A stretch of DNA of 64,000 bases, taken from Erythrocercus mccallii (lineage: Eukaryota > Chordata > Aves > Passeriformes > Dicruridae). The stretch covers positions 338,826-402,825 of the forward strand of contig VZRG01000286.1 in the NCBI GenBank assembly GCA_013397435.1. Reading direction: 5' to 3'. The notes below the pieces were generated by a model. That model was not told where the DNA came from. It was given only the letters and a program-made list of their open reading frames with translations, and did not search any database. Every line of letters begins with the position of its first letter. Positions within the stretch are counted from its first letter, which is position 1. Positions 39,141 to 52,489 of the stretch are shown here, piece after piece. Made by a program: the position numbers and the translations under genes.

Positions 39141-39517
39141 AGTGAGCTTTGTACCAGCCCTTCTTAAGGAGATTCTCTTGTTTTTTATATTTTTATAAGC
39201 CATCATTTTGCTTATAATAACTGTGCTACTAATTAACTGTCTCTTTATACTTACTGTATTGGTGTTTCCAAATAAATAAAAGCTGTAAAAATATATTAAT
39301 GCTCAATTGATATACTTCTTTGAACAAAGAGGAGAAATTAATTTCTATACAGCTGATCTAGTGTTATCCATTCTTCTTAAGAAGAGATGACTTCACAATC
39401 AATATCAAAATGCATTTGACGAAAGAAACCATATTTTATACATTATATATGCATTTGTATAAAATTCAAGTACAACCAGATGTAGATTTCATCATGTTAT
39501 ATAAAACAAAACAGTTT

Positions 39518-39520
<3 letters not shown>

Positions 39521-39548
<28 letters not shown>
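39521..39548. repeat. (TA)14 dinucleotide microsatellite
   Basis: Fourteen TA units, 150 bases upstream of the 39700 exon. Confidence 0.95.
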
Positions 39549-39699
39549 ACTTGACTTTGACTTTAGTATAACATTAGTACTCCCCTATGTGTTCTCGAGG
39601 GGGTTTTTTATGCTTCATATTGATATATCAGAAGATGTAGGCTGCTGACTTTTCTACAGAATTAATCTTAACTTTGATCTCTTTTATCATACTGTGCAG

Positions 39700-39794
39700 G
39701 AGTTCTGAAGAGAGGTAGTGAAGAGTTTTTAATAGGAGAAACTAGAGCAAATGAAACTAGCGTGCGTCCTGAACAGTTACTTCAGGTAGAAGAG
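39700..39794 (+). CDS. KIAA0825: KIAA0825 coding exon, short and poorly conserved
   Basis: The acceptor is actgtgcag at 39699 and the donor is GAG|gtgagt at 39795. It is 95 bases: two bases complete a Gly codon, then 31 codons follow and it ends in phase 0. The peptide contains VLKRGSEEFL, ETRANETSVRPEQLLQ and ends VEE. It aligns with the variable human stretch around EKPRTNETN. Conservation is lower than in the flanking exons, but phase, splice sites and the RxNET block agree. It is probably a flexible linker. Confidence 0.88.
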
Positions 39795-41484
39795 GTGAGT
39801 ATGAAAAGAATCTTACACTTTGTATGGGGTTTTCTTTGTGTGTGTCTCCAGTGTAGACTTTCTCCATGTTCATTATAAACACCTATTGCTGTAGTTTCAT
39901 TATTTCAGCTACTGTGATTACTTTTATGTGCAAAGTTGCAGTTTAGATGGAATAAAATTGTACAGTGTTCAAAGAAGTGGTTGGTATTTAGTAGTTAATA
40001 ACAGAAAAAACATAATTATAACAAATCATAACAAAATGGAAAAAAACCCTAAAATATGATAGCATTTTTAGTATTATACATATAATCTCAAAGAATCTTG
40101 AAGATTTTTGAAGTTCTTAGAATTTGATCATAATGGTTCTTCCTAGAGATATAGGTACTCATGCAATGTCTAGTTTCTTTGATGCCAACAAACTACTGTG
40201 TAATAAGTACTTGTGCTTTGTAGAATGTACATACAAGATGTCTTGTATGTAAGATGGCTCTTATTTACTCCAAAACACATTTTTATTTTTGATTTGATGG
40301 CACTTAAATGCTTCAACAAGTCTGATACTTTATATAGTGGAATTTAATTTCTTAATGGCTTGATTTTAATGCTGAAATTTTTTTATAATGTGCTTTGGAC
40401 TGGTGTGTGAGAGTAATGTTAATATGTATTATAAAGAAGAATATTTTAGGTACATTGAGATGTACTTGATCGCCATCAAAAAAAATGAGGGAGTGTGTGT
40501 CCAGGGGGGATGTCTCTATGCTTACAAGAGCTGAATGTTGCTAGTGGGGAGAGGGAAAAGAAGGATACACTTTTAAATTGAAGTAAAATGAAAGGGCTTC
40601 ACTTTGTAGCCCTTCATTGTCTTCCAATTTAGTATTATAGCTGCAGGAAAGTTAGGAATCTGTCTTTTCTATTCTCCTACCATGCCCTCATGGTGGAGAT
40701 ACATAGTGAACCTCATCTTATGTCATTAAAGTATGTCTCTCAATTCTCAAATTGCCACTTCTGGAAGGGTTTAAGTCTGATGTAAGTCATCAGAGCAATG
40801 CAAAGTCAAGATAAGTCAAAAAGTAGTGATGTCTTACTGTGTCTACTTCTGGCAACTATTACTCTTCAGATTACTTCAGAAGTCTGTTTAAAGAAAGTGA
40901 GGAACTGATGTAAACCACAGTAAAATCCAGCATTGGCTAAAAACTACAAATCTCTATTTAAACATTTTAATCTTTTCTAAATCCAGTTCTAGAGAAGTGA
41001 AATACAGTGTGGCTGTGTTAAAACCAGCTCATCTTTAAGTGCTGTCTAGTGAGATTCATGTTTAGTAACTTCCAGTTGTTACCTTGCAGTGAAAATTATT
41101 ACAGGGTATACATTGCTAGATTACTTGTTGTACTATTGAAAATATATATACATTCTTTGACTTTTAAAAGTAGATTCTGTTCAAGATTACAAATTAAAAA
41201 AAGATTAAGCATATTTTTTAAAAGCTGTCTTGTTTAAACAGGAATGTCTTTTTTCTGAAAAGATGTATGACAATTTTAATGTTGCTATGCATGTGCATTT
41301 TGTTGGGTGTAAACACTGTTTTTAGTAAGATTTCAACACTAGTGGATTATATTTTAAATTCTTTGAATAACTTTCAAAATATGATGGTGTCCTATACTGT
41401 AATTATGGATGTGCGTTTAATTTTCAGACAGTATTAACACTCAATAATGACTTTGGATTAATATAATTTTAATATGTATTTCAG
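39795..41484. other. KIAA0825 intron, nothing notable
   Basis: AT-rich intron of 1.7 kb between two phase-0 exon ends. I see no repeat or gene in it. Confidence 0.7.
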
Positions 41485-41712
41485 GCTATTTTACTGAGTT
41501 TTGGCTGGAGAAATGCATTTAAAGACCTGTCTTCTTCTGTGGCTCACTGTATAACAATAGCAATTGAGGATTTTTCATCTAAAATTCTTCAACATGAGCA
41601 GAAAGAAGAGTTTTCAGCTGCAGGCTGTGCAATGAGTCTTGTAAACAACCAGCAAATGAGGGAGTCCTGCAGAGCAGTCCAACAGGAGGAGCAACCAAAA
41701 CGAATTGCTAAG
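41485..41712 (+). CDS. KIAA0825: KIAA0825 coding exon ending in a GC splice donor
   Basis: The acceptor is tatttcag at 41484. The exon is phase 0 at both ends (76 codons): AILLSFGWRNAFKDL, then VAHCITIAIEDFSSKILQHEQ and EEQPKRIAK. It matches human KIAA0825 around FGWRSAFKEV and EEQPKKIGK. Human continues directly with FCSDIMEKL, which is exactly where the next exon starts (42703, phase 0). The exon must therefore end after AAG at 41712, giving the donor AAG|gcaggt, a GC-AG intron. A GT four bases further on would shift the frame and give a stop within a few codons of the next exon. Confidence 0.93.
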
Positions 41713-42702
41713 GCAGGTATCAAAAGATCTGAAGTTTGAAGGGAAACAGAATGCCAAGGCTGCTTGCCATCTACGCTTTGAAGTACTTACAGTACTGTTA
41801 ATGTTCTATATCTTATATAAATGGAATTAAGAAGAAAGTGAGAGGCATTTAAATGTGAAGCTGAACAGAGCTTTATACAATAGCCCATAGTTTGTACTTG
41901 AAAGAATTAAATTTTTAGCTTCGCTGGCATTTTTTTTTCAGCCAAGAGGTTCTAAAGCATTCTGATTAGTATCTGCTCTGTTACCAAGTGGTTCAATGGG
42001 AAAATGTTGAAAGCTCTGAAATATGGCTATAAAGGGAGTTCCTGTATTCATATCATTTAAACATGCCATTCAACTAATTGGCATAACCAGTAATAAAGCC
42101 AATTTAGAGTTATTTGATTTAGCTGAAAGGTCATTTATTAATTAAATTCCTTTCGTGAGGAAAAGTATGTTTGAAAGACTTTTTTTAGTAAGATTTTCAA
42201 CTATTCTGGCAGATTTGGAATGCTGTTAATGAATGCTTGCATGAAACAACACATGAGCTTTAGGGAGATAATTTTAAGGAGATTAATGTGTGAATTTATG
42301 AAGAGATGACATGTTTGTTTCCAAATCCAGTGTTGAGAAATGTGTTTGTGTATTTTTCAAAATTAATTAGTTTAGAAAATAATTTACAAGGAATTAACCT
42401 TATACTTTGAATGTATGTCTAGTGACATCAAAACCAAATGAAGGCATTACTAGCATAAGATGGTTTTAATTTTTGCTCTGGTATAGAATATGCAGCTTTA
42501 AAGCAAGAAGGAATGGAAGACTATTTAATTTACTTTAAAGAAATGTTACTCCTCTGTTTAAGAGATTAAAATGTTTGTAAAGCTGATTCAATATATTTAT
42601 ATTTCATGCCAATTTCATTTTTCAAGAATCTGACCCTAGTGTGTATAAATTAAGCAGTGCTGTCAGAATACAAATAACTTGGTGCCACATTTATTTTCTC
42701 AG
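41713..42702. other. KIAA0825 GC-AG intron
   Basis: A 990-base intron that starts gcaggt and ends ttctcag. Apart from the non-canonical donor I see nothing in it. Confidence 0.75.
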
Positions 42703-42968
42703 TTTTGTTCTGACATCATGGAAGAACTCGATACACTGCTTCCATTGGCTCTGGCCTGCAGAGATGATTCTCTTCAGGAAATTAGAGCAAACTTTGTAGA
42801 GGCCTGCAGCAAAGTGGCAACAGCAGTTCTGGCAAGACTAGAAGAGAAAAGCAAAGACGTTCCCTTGAAGGCTCCCCTGCAAGACCTGTATGCTGCCCTT
42901 TCCACAGCAATATATGTCTTTCAGCATTTTACAAAGTATAGCAATTTAATGAGAGAAACAAGCAAAAA
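42703..42968 (+). CDS. KIAA0825: KIAA0825 coding exon
   Basis: The acceptor is ttattttctcag at 42702 and the donor is AA|gtatgt at 42969. The exon enters in phase 0 and leaves in phase 2. It encodes FCSDIMEELDTLLPLALACR, then an alpha-helical stretch with EIRANFVEACSKVATAVLAR, LEEKSKDVPLKAPLQDLY and AIYVFQHFTKYSNLMRETSK. It is one of the best conserved parts of KIAA0825, nearly identical to the recalled human LPLALACRDDS and EIRAN blocks. No catalytic motif is visible. Confidence 0.96.
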
Positions 42969-44195
42969 GTATGTCCTTTTTACTTAAAATGTTTAATTCA
43001 AACATAAATAATATGAGACTTCATTTCCATTTTGGTGATACAGTATGGTGGTAGTTTTCCAAATTACATTGTATTTTTTAGCACATGCAGTATGTGTACT
43101 ATTTATGGAAATACCTGAATCAACCTGAAAGTCTAGAGCAGCCATTGCAAAACAAATTATTTATGTGTAAGCTCTGCATTTGATTTGCAGATCAATTATT
43201 TTAATTATTAAATTTGAGAAAATAGGATTGTCCAGGGAACTGAATGTACTACTCTGTGGTCATATAAATAAAGCAGCAAAGCCTTGATTTTCTTTTCTGA
43301 CCTTTGCAATGCCGAAGTTTCCTAAGATCTGATCCAGCAAATATCAATCATAGAGGACAATATAAAAATACACTTCTGTGCTTTTTCCTAACACCATGTG
43401 TTTTCAGACATCTAAAGAAATACATAGATTGTAGTTTTAGAATTTAGTTTATTATTATGTGCAGAATAAAAATTAGAGAAGATATGAAGCAGGAGTGTAA
43501 AGTTAAATGCAGTGTTTAACCTGGGGAGAAATAAAATTGCACTTGCTTTTAGAAGATTATGTCTTAAGGTACTAGGAGTCTATTGGTCCACATGTTTCTA
43601 GCCATGTGCAATTTAAAAGTAGAAACAGTGTTTTTGGGGAGGGACCCTGAAGTAGCACAATTTCTAAGGAATGTATGATTACTAAGTGGTTATATGCACT
43701 GTTGAGCCACTTTCCTTCTGATGTTTTACTGTCTCCTGCATGAAGTGTGTCTTTGTGAGTGGGAAGTCTGAGCCAAAATACTGCTCAATAATTTTTACTT
43801 AGGTGTATTATCAAAAAGTGTTAGTACATACCTACCAAAAGCAATCTCTATACTCTGTGCTTATGTTTTCTTTGTCACACTCAGTGCTGATGTAATAATT
43901 GCTGATGCAAGAATGCTGCAACACACAAATAAGCAAATGACAAATGTACTTGTCTCAGAAAATAGGATGAAGTAATTTATTTCTCAGTGACTGGTTAAAT
44001 GAGAATTTATAGACAAGCAGACATATTTTAAGAACTTCTGAAACAAAAAGTTTCAAAACTGAATGCTACGTTCAGTACCAAGAAGAAATGAATGATTGAT
44101 ACCTACTAATCAAAACTATTTGCAAGTGCTAGGATTGTTACTTCCTACTGCACAGCCTTTCAATCATTGTCTCTTAAATCATTCTCTCTGAACAG
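42969..44195. other. KIAA0825 intron, nothing notable
   Basis: A 1.2-kb AT-rich intron, donor gtatgt and acceptor aacag. No repeat or gene seen. Confidence 0.7.
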
Positions 44196-44346
44196 ACCCC
44201 TGTTCCTAGTGCCTGTCCAAAAATATCAGGAATTCATCAACATTCTCCAGTTTCAAGTTACGAACTACTGCATCAGAGTTTGTGCTACAAGCATTTTACA
44301 AGATTCTGAGAGTCACTACTGGGATGACTACAAAGCTTTTTACGAG
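44196..44346 (+). CDS. KIAA0825: KIAA0825 coding exon
   Basis: The acceptor is ctctctgaacag at 44195 and the donor is GAG|gtgtga at 44347, a weak donor, but an in-frame TGA follows at once so no longer exon is possible. One base completes a Lys codon, then come 50 codons: PLFLVPVQKYQEFINILQFQ, VTNYCIRVCATSILQDSESH, YWDDYKAFYE. These are near-identical to the recalled human protein (YQEFINTLQFQVTNYC, WDDYKAFYE). The exon ends in phase 0, matching the next exon's GERCSF start. Confidence 0.96.
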
Positions 44347-47328
44347 GTGTGAGGTTAAGTTTACTGTGGCTCCCTTTTACAAAATGTGTTTTAGTGGTTG
44401 CCAACTCTCTGACTAATCAGAAGCATGAGATCAGCATTGTTTTTCATTAGGATTATTGGAATTTACTATTGTGAAATATCTACTATTGCAGGCAAGTGTC
44501 TCTCTAGAAATGATGTAGGAAAACATAGTCATTTAAAGATGAGATAGATTGTTATGAAGTGTTTGTGTCATTTACTTCATAAAATATGTATTATTTGTCA
44601 AGACATCTTTATAGAACTCAGTAAAGAGGACACCATTATCTCTATCTCTAAGAACTTTACACTTCCTTTAGAAAGTGTGACATATGAAAATCTTTTTTTG
44701 GGAATTTTTTAATCTGATTCTTTGATTTTTGTTTTAAATTGGTTCCCCTTTTTACTTTTTGTGAGTAAAGGATGTAACAAAGAAAGATGGTCAATATAGT
44801 TACCTGAAGCATTCAACAATGTGTTTCTGAAATAACCAGTGCCATTTCATCTGCATCTTGAATCAAAGGTCTGATCTATAGCTATATATATAGCTAATGA
44901 TTCTATGAAAAAAATTTAGAGAATTATTTTCATTTATTGTATTTTTTTCTTCATCCTAGTTAAATACAAACATAGTTTGACATACACTGTTTGAAACAAT
45001 TTTCACTTAATTTCAAGGTGAGGTACTATATGGGGTTTTAATCAATAACAACAGATCTCTTGGAGGCAAAGTCTTGTCCTTCCTTGTATAATTTTCTGTG
45101 TGAGACAATTAGTGTGTTTGGTTAAACACTTTCTAGAATTCTTACATAAGAGAAACTTCGGTCTGGTATGTGTAATCTACAGATGTAGTATAAGAAGCTG
45201 CTCAAAGTGACAAAATCTGTGCTGCATGGGGTATGCAGATCACAGAGTTATTTATCAAAGTATCCATACCTCAAAGACAGGTAAATAAACATTTCAATTT
45301 TGTTTGAGTGATAGATGATAAAGTAAGACATGCAGTGGCTTTTGGCAACTGCTAAGCATGATGTGATCTTTATTGTCTGTAGTGCCTATGGTGCTGTGTC
45401 CTAATTTACTGTTGACCCAGTAACTTCACCATGGAGAAATAGTTGTCTGACAAGCAAGAATATGGAGTAGCTAAACAGTTTTATCATTACTGAACAGAAC
45501 TGATGTGTGTAGGAAGGAATGAGGAAAACTGGTGTTTCAGCTCTGTATGTTTGCAGGGTGTGAGGTGAAATGTATGTAATTTTACATCATCACTCCTCTT
45601 TCCACTGGGCCATGGGAGATGGCTCAAAGGTGAACCATGATCTGCTCTGAGTTCCTTCAGGAGGCATGCTGCTGAGCAGATGTTACTTCAATAAACCTCT
45701 TGTAGGCATCCTAAATGAAAAGATTGGGTTAAGATCTATTGCTTGTTACAGAGACAGTTCACTGCCGAAACTTCCAGCAGTGAGAGGTGGTTCTTTCCAA
45801 TGTATAAGCTCAGCAGGAGGAGTGTGCCACTGGGCCAGCTCACTAGATAATGTTTTTGAATGAAGCTCTTAGTGTAGCAGACATCTGCTGTAGCTGTGGG
45901 AACTTAGTTTTCTAGCAGTCAAAGAATAAAGAATTGTCTGTTAAGAGATAATACTGAGTGGTTTATGTAATAAAACGCAGCTGCTTGTTTCCTCATATAT
46001 AAGCTAAATAAAAGCTCACATCTGTTTTTATTGTATGAAGGCTGCAAAAATAGCAGATGTTTATCAGTGGAATTGTCTAGAAATTGCAACAAATAGAAAC
46101 ACAGGCCATAAAAGAGGAGTGAATCTCATTTAAATCTTCAGTGATATTTTGTTTCTGCAGTGGAGGTACAATACTAAAAAAGAGAAAAAGAGCTATTACT
46201 TAAATAAAATAAAGCAGAGAAAGTGAAACAATTTGTTTATAATTACAAAATTAAAAAGTGCAACTTGTCAACAAGCTTATTTTGTTGTCATAAGTTTTGC
46301 CACTTTTTAATATAAAATGCACTTCAAATATTATGTCATAGAAAAATGAAATAGGGATAACTTCCAATAATCTGCTAATGCTCATGCTAATATATTTAAA
46401 AAGCCAGATTGCTTTTTGATTTTTATTGTTAAAGAATGCCTATCAAACTCAAAAAGTGGTTTAAGAATTGTGGGGTTATTTTATATTTCTAATAATGCTA
46501 AAATATCAACAATTTCTTAAAATATTTCTCAGTTCCTTTGGGATGTGGGAACTGAAGATTCTAGTCTCTGTTCTCAAAAAGCTTCATGATAATGCTATTT
46601 GCAGTATAGGTATTAGTTGAAATATTTAAACATGAGTTTTCCTGTGTGCTTTTTAGAAATATTATAGATTAACTGCTGTGATTTTGACTCCTGTGTATTT
46701 ATTTCTGTGTCTTAATGGGATAGATCTGTTTAGACAATGAAATATTAATGCCAGTGCTGATTCCTTGCCAGAAAATATTTGGTTTCAATACATTCATATT
46801 ATAAGAAGAAAAATATCTTAGTTTAAAAATCTGGATATCTTGTATCTTGTTGTTCTTTTCTCTTATCTTCTTGCATATCTGTTATATATAACCAAGGTTT
46901 TATAATCATGGTTATGCATAGCATTTCTGAATCTGGAGAAATACATATGCTTATGTAATTTTAATTATTTTCTTGGCAGACAAACTGCTGTGTTAAGTTT
47001 ATCTGACTATTATACTGCATACAGAGTACTGCTTATGTTTTTAAACTAAACTTACAACACTGTGGGTTTTAAGAATAGGTTAATTGAGGATATAAGAGTT
47101 AATGCTGAGGTCTTATTTTGTGGCAGAACTACAATTTTGTGAGTGAAATGCAACGTGATTCCTTGCAAATAAAGATGTCTCACATCTTTTCAAGGTCCAT
47201 TTTTGGCCATCATATTCCTGGAACTCTTTAGTTATTTCCTTTCAGATTGAATTAATTAGACCTATGGGAGTTAAATCGACATTTTGGAAGGTGTGTTTTT
47301 TGTTATGTAATGTGTATGGTTTTGATAG
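44347..47328. other. KIAA0825 intron
   Basis: A 3-kb intron. Around 45580-45870 the composition is richer in GC and one 65-codon frame is open, without recognisable homology. The rest shows nothing I can assign. Confidence 0.65.
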
Positions 47329-47519
47329 GGGGAAAGATGCTCCTTCTCTGTCCAGATGTGGCGTTACTTCTGCTGTGCTCTTCATCATGATCTATGGACT
47401 ATTCTACCTCCAAAGATAGCCCAGGAGATTCTTACAGATGTACTAGAGCAATCTTTGGATATTCTGTCCTCCAGATATTGTCAGGTGTGTCCCAGTTACA
47501 AAAGAACACCACAAATCAG
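47329..47519 (+). CDS. KIAA0825: KIAA0825 coding exon
   Basis: The acceptor is ttttgatag at 47328 and the donor is AG|gtaatg at 47520. The exon enters in phase 0 and leaves in phase 2. It encodes GERCSFSVQMWRYFCCALHH, DLWTILPPKIAQEILTDVLE, QSLDILSSRYCQV and ends KRTPQI plus a split Arg. It is strongly conserved with human (GERCSFSIQMWHYFCWSLHY as recalled). It is rich in Trp, Cys and hydrophobic residues, suggesting a folded helical core rather than a linker. Confidence 0.96.
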
Positions 47520-49785
47520 GTAATGTTTGTATACTTAATGTACCATTTTGATGGATAAAAAACATAAATGTTATTTTTCTGTTATTCACTGCTTTGATTC
47601 AAATTTCAATGTGAATGAACATGACAGAGGGGATAGACCAAATCTGTGTATTTTAATGTTTGTTTTAATAAAAGATATCTTGTATATTTAAGTATATTTT
47701 GTAGTTATATTGCAAACTGGGCCAAACCAAAGGCCTCTTTCAACCCTCCGTGACATTGTTCCATAAACTGCTTGATTGGTTTGAAAACCTCACAATGAAA
47801 GTGCATTGAGTATTGGTGATGCAGCCTAAAATGTGGACAGAAATGGCAATATCAGGATTAGAAATCAAGCTGTTGATTCATTAAGGAATATGTTCCAGTA
47901 GAATATGTGCTTTTCAAGTGAGAGACCTACAAGGTCCATCAAAGGATTTGTCAGAATTATGCCAGTGGTGTAGAAGGAGAGAGGAGAAAGAGGCTATTCC
48001 TTTTTCTGTCATTTTAGGAAATAAGAAATTCAAAGTTTTTCTTGTTGCAATTCTTATGAGAGAAGAGTCTTTTTGAGAAGTACTAAAGAAGGTGTCTTCA
48101 AGTGGAAGTTTACCTTTGTCCTTTCTATCCGATGTCTTGTTTTAATGAATAAATAGGTGTATTTCTCCTAACACAAGCACACAATTACAGAATGGGTGAG
48201 GTTGGAAGGGACCACACTGGGTCATCTGGTCCAACCTCCCTACTTAAGCAGGTTCATCCCAGAGTACATAGCAAAAGGCCAAGTCTAGAGAGCTCTTAGA
48301 TGCTTCCAGTGAGGGAGAGTCCACAACCTCTCTGGGTGCTCTGTTCCAGTGCTTGGTCACCACACAGTAAGGAATTTCTTTCTCATATACAGATGGAGCT
48401 TCCTGTGCACCAATTTCTGACCATTGCCTTTTGTCCCATTGCACAGCACCACTGAGAAGAATTAGAGTTTGTAGTTTTAAAGGGTTAGAGACACTAAGCA
48501 GGTACATGTTCTGTGTGAGCTAAGAGTTACGTGCTGTCAGCTCAAGTTTTATTATGAAAATTATTGTCATGAAAGCTCAAGTAACTTTCACAAGATTCCA
48601 TTCTTGAAATGGATAGGAAAAAACCTGAAGTTTTATTCTACACACCTATTTGTGTGCTCTGTTCCTGCATTAACTTACTGTAATGAGGCTGTTCTAGATC
48701 TTTTGGTACAGAGAATGTTCCTGAAAACTTGCCTGGAAGTTTCTTGGGAGAAAATATTCCCTGAAATATGAAAAATACAATATTACTTAAATGTCATATT
48801 AGTCAATTCTATATGAATTTACTTCAAACTACTGAATAAGAAAGAACATTTTACATTGTCAGTTTGTAAAAAAAGTTGTATATTTGTTAAAATGATTCTT
48901 GACTTTTTCACTAAGTAAATGTCATGAATAGATGAAAAAAATTAGTATAATTCAATATATTTTTATCACAGAATCTTTACATATATTTTTAATAATTGTA
49001 GTTTGTGAGGGTATCTTTTCTCCCAATGGTTCTTCAAATGGTAGAGAGCTGATGTATAATATGGACAAATGTCTGTTTATGTGTGTTTGCCTAGATTTTT
49101 CAAAAATAACGTGATCCTTAAAACTGCATATGATCACGTGTGCCTCCATGGCTTTTAGGTACTTAAGTACCTTTTAAAGTCCAGCCTCATATCTCCCATA
49201 TTTTTTGTGTTATTCACATGTTTCCTTTGTATTGTATGTCAGCATAGTCTTGTGAGATTTTGTTGTTGTAGTTTGGCTTCTTGCTATTGTTCAGGCCAAT
49301 GGCGAGTGATGCTCTGCCAACTTGTATCAACAGGCAACAGATTACTGACTCAGAAATGTTCCACACTGTAGGATGTTTCATGGAGTTAGTTCTGCAAATT
49401 GAAGATTAAGTTCCTTTGTTCCTATTTTTTTGCCCATCAGGATTTGAAAATAGTATGTACATTTTAATTATAAGAAAACAAAAATTTTATTTATTTACCT
49501 GTAGTTTAGAAAGTAGTTTGTTCATGCCTAGTGACACTGGCCTTTGAAAAAGGACATTTCCGAATTTTTAAGTCTCCTTTGTACTAGTTTCAGTAACAAC
49601 TCTGTGAAAGTGTTGATTTTTTACGGAGTAGCAAGTGGAGGCTTCCTGCATCACTGAGAGGAAATTTAAAGTCCATGCCATGATTTTGGTGTTTTATCCG
49701 GTCAGAAAAAATGTCTGTTTAATTGGAATTTACTGTTATCAAGATGTCTTAAGTAATGTTATTCTTGGGCTTTTTTTGCCTACAG
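47520..49785. other. KIAA0825 intron with a CR1 fragment
   Basis: A 2.3-kb intron; the only element I see is the antisense CR1 at 48181-48470. Confidence 0.7.
48181..48470 (-). mobile_element. CR1 LINE 3' fragment, antisense
   Basis: The + strand contains 'gaggttggaagggaccacac', 'ggtccaacctccctacttaa', 'gtccacaacctctctgggtg', 'ctgttccagtgcttggtcac' and 'cttttgtcccattgcacagc', the reverse complement of the avian CR1 3' region. About 290 bp is kept and it is only moderately diverged. Confidence 0.93.
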
Positions 49786-49968
49786 AATTGATATTGCAGC
49801 AATTTTGAGGTCCACTGAAGATATGCTCTGGTCAATTTGTAGTTCTGTGCGGGAGTTTCTGAATCCACACAAAGACAGAGATCTCAAGATCTATAAAATA
49901 CATAGCCACTGCAATAGTCTGATCTCTGTGCTGGCTATTTTAACTTCACCACTGAAGAATTTGTATGA
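49786..49968 (+). CDS. KIAA0825: KIAA0825 coding exon
   Basis: The acceptor is tttttttgcctacag at 49785 and the donor is GA|gtgagt at 49969. One base completes Arg, 60 codons follow, and two bases of a Glu codon remain. The peptide has IDIAAILRSTEDMLWSICSS, VREFLNPHK, IYKIHSHCNSLISV and LAILTSPLKNLY. It aligns with human KIAA0825 at TENMLWSVCTSV, LLNPHQ, FKIHTHCNN and ILTSPLTELY. Confidence 0.95.
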
Positions 49969-52489
49969 GTGAGTATGAAATAAACATTCAATTTGAGATA
50001 AAATTGGTTCTTGAGCATACATGGGTAGATCTACAAGGTGAATTTTTGTGTTGAATTCATATGCAATGCATAGTATTGACATATTTTAATAGTTTTTAAC
50101 TATTAATGAATTTGATCCCATACTAATTTTTGTGATCTTACCTAAAGCCCAGTTACATCTGCTAAGACTTTATTAGCTTTGGATCAAATTCCTGTGCTGT
50201 ACATTTTTTTTTCTGTTAATAACATACACATAGTGAATGTCTGGATGATTTCTTCTGTGACAAAACCAGCAGAATTTGATTATTTATTACTGCCCCAAAT
50301 TTGCAATTTATTTTTTCAGTTAGGACATATTTATTTTTAAATATGGTCTTACTGATCTGAGAACATTTACTACTATGGTACCAAATGCATTGGCAAGGTT
50401 TTCAAGGGCTTAGTCATTCATCAATTGAAAAAACATCATCTTACTAGTTCAGATTTATCTGCTTTAGGCTTCCAGCTAAATCAGAATGTTCTATTGTCAT
50501 CTGATAATGTTTCTAGAAATATTGGTATGTAGAGGTAATTTACTCAAACGATCATCTGGTTACATGACCAGTATGCTTCAACAAATATAGTTCAAGAGAG
50601 TAAGAATATAGAATGCCCATATTTATAAAATCATGTCTTTGCAAGTCACAGCTGTAAATAATGGACATGTAACTTGCACTGAAATTGGGTCTGAGTCTTT
50701 TGTTGATAAAATTCTTGTGTAAATTTGGTGGAAGAGAAAATACAAAGTGAGATCATGAATTAAAAAAAAGGAACAACAAAAACCCAAACTAATGAAGCCA
50801 CATCTCATTCAACTGGCTTTTACTTAATTATTCAAAATAAGAAAATCCTAGGTAGTACTAGGTTGGAGATTTCCTGCGTATAAGCTTCTTTAACTAAATT
50901 TTCTTGTCATGTGTGGACTCATTTTAATATTTGTGGACTCTAAAGAACATGCAAAAGTGGATTGTAACTGGATGTTTGATCTTATATAACACAGGCTAAT
51001 GAATAGATAGCAATTTAGGTGACTCAGGAACAGATTAGGTAGTCCTGCTGTGGCAGTAGAAACAGAGGCAGGACAGGACATTGCAGTAGCTATAACTGCT
51101 TCTACTGTTATTTTGACATTTCATCTTTCTTTTATGAAAGCCCTTAAAATGATAGACCTAAATAAATATGCAGTATAATTTGTTCCTTTTAGCAACTCTA
51201 GTCTCCTCCGCTGATCAATGTTTACATATTTATGTATCCATAGCATGACAAAAACCGTGTGCTTACAGGAGAACTTGTGGACTTTCAGAACAAAGTGCCA
51301 ATAAAAAGCTTGTTTTTTATTTTATGCAAAATGCTGCAGGTAAACAACTTGGTCATATAGCTTTCACAGTTAGGGATGTGAATGTTATCTGAATTTGCTT
51401 ATCTGGAGATCAAAAACTTGACATTTGCAGAATGTAGCAACTAATTTAATTTACTATGAAGTACCGTGCGAATTACCACCAAAATATGGCAGCTTTGTTT
51501 AAAAAGAATACAAAAATTGCTGTATTTTGTTATATAGTTACGAAAATAATATTAACACTGAAGATCATTTCCATATATATGATGCATGTTTTAGAGTAGG
51601 TAAAATTGGATATTTTAATGAACTTCTATTCAGAACTTATGTTTTCACAATCTGTGAGGCCCTATTATCAAAACAATTTTTATATTGTATATTTAATTGC
51701 AGCCAGTATTTGTCAGGTAGCCTAACCTGGTGTCCAGACTACAAAGTAAAAAGTGGTTTAGCCAATCAGCTTCTTAAATGACTATATTCAATTGGAAACA
51801 CCAAGTGAATATAGTGAATTTTAAAAGTATAGTACCTAGGTCTGTTGTTTACTCTTTACTGGGGTATGCCTAGTTCATCACATTAAGAATCTGTCAATAA
51901 TAAATTTAAAAGTTAAGCCTGATTTTAAAGGAATACTAATATTTCAATCTCTGCAATTATATTGTATAATCTCAATTTCCACCTGTTATCTTGGCTCTGT
52001 ATCTTTCGAACCTTTGATAAAATTAACTGGAATTGAAATCTTCTTTTCTTTTAAATCTATCATGCTGTCTTTTGGTAGTGGAAATTTTCCCTAAAGTGAC
52101 TAGAAGTCAGTTAATTTCTAGACTTTTCAGGAAAGTTCTGTGTAATCATAAAAATGGCAATGATGAAACATTGTTTTCCAGGAGTTGTGTAATAATATGA
52201 CTGACTAATTTCCATACTAGAGAGGCTATATTCTCTACTGCTTAAGGAAACGAAAATTATTATTTTAAAGTATTTTGTGGAAATTAGACAAAACTGTAAT
52301 GATGCTGAAAAATTAGTGATATCCTTAACTTCAAATAAAGTGATTCAGTTTTTCTCATTCCTAATTTTTTGATCTAGAGTTTCTTTCCTATATGACAAGG
52401 CTATTTAGATCTGGTCTGAAATTCACCCATGACTCTTGGATCGTCAGGGTTTAACATTTGTTTTTCTGTGCTTCATTTTCCTCTGTGGC

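Larger units (their letters stand above)
28663..39699. other. KIAA0825 intron (about 11 kb) hosting a DIRS-like fragment and a long CR1
   Basis: Contains the tyrosine recombinase open frame at 31366-31965, the GC-rich patch 35100-35500, small tandem repeats at 35026-35067 and 35691-35722, the 2.2-kb antisense CR1 and a (TA)14 run. In 28663-31350, 32000-35020 and 35730-36890 I see nothing I can assign. Confidence 0.7.
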
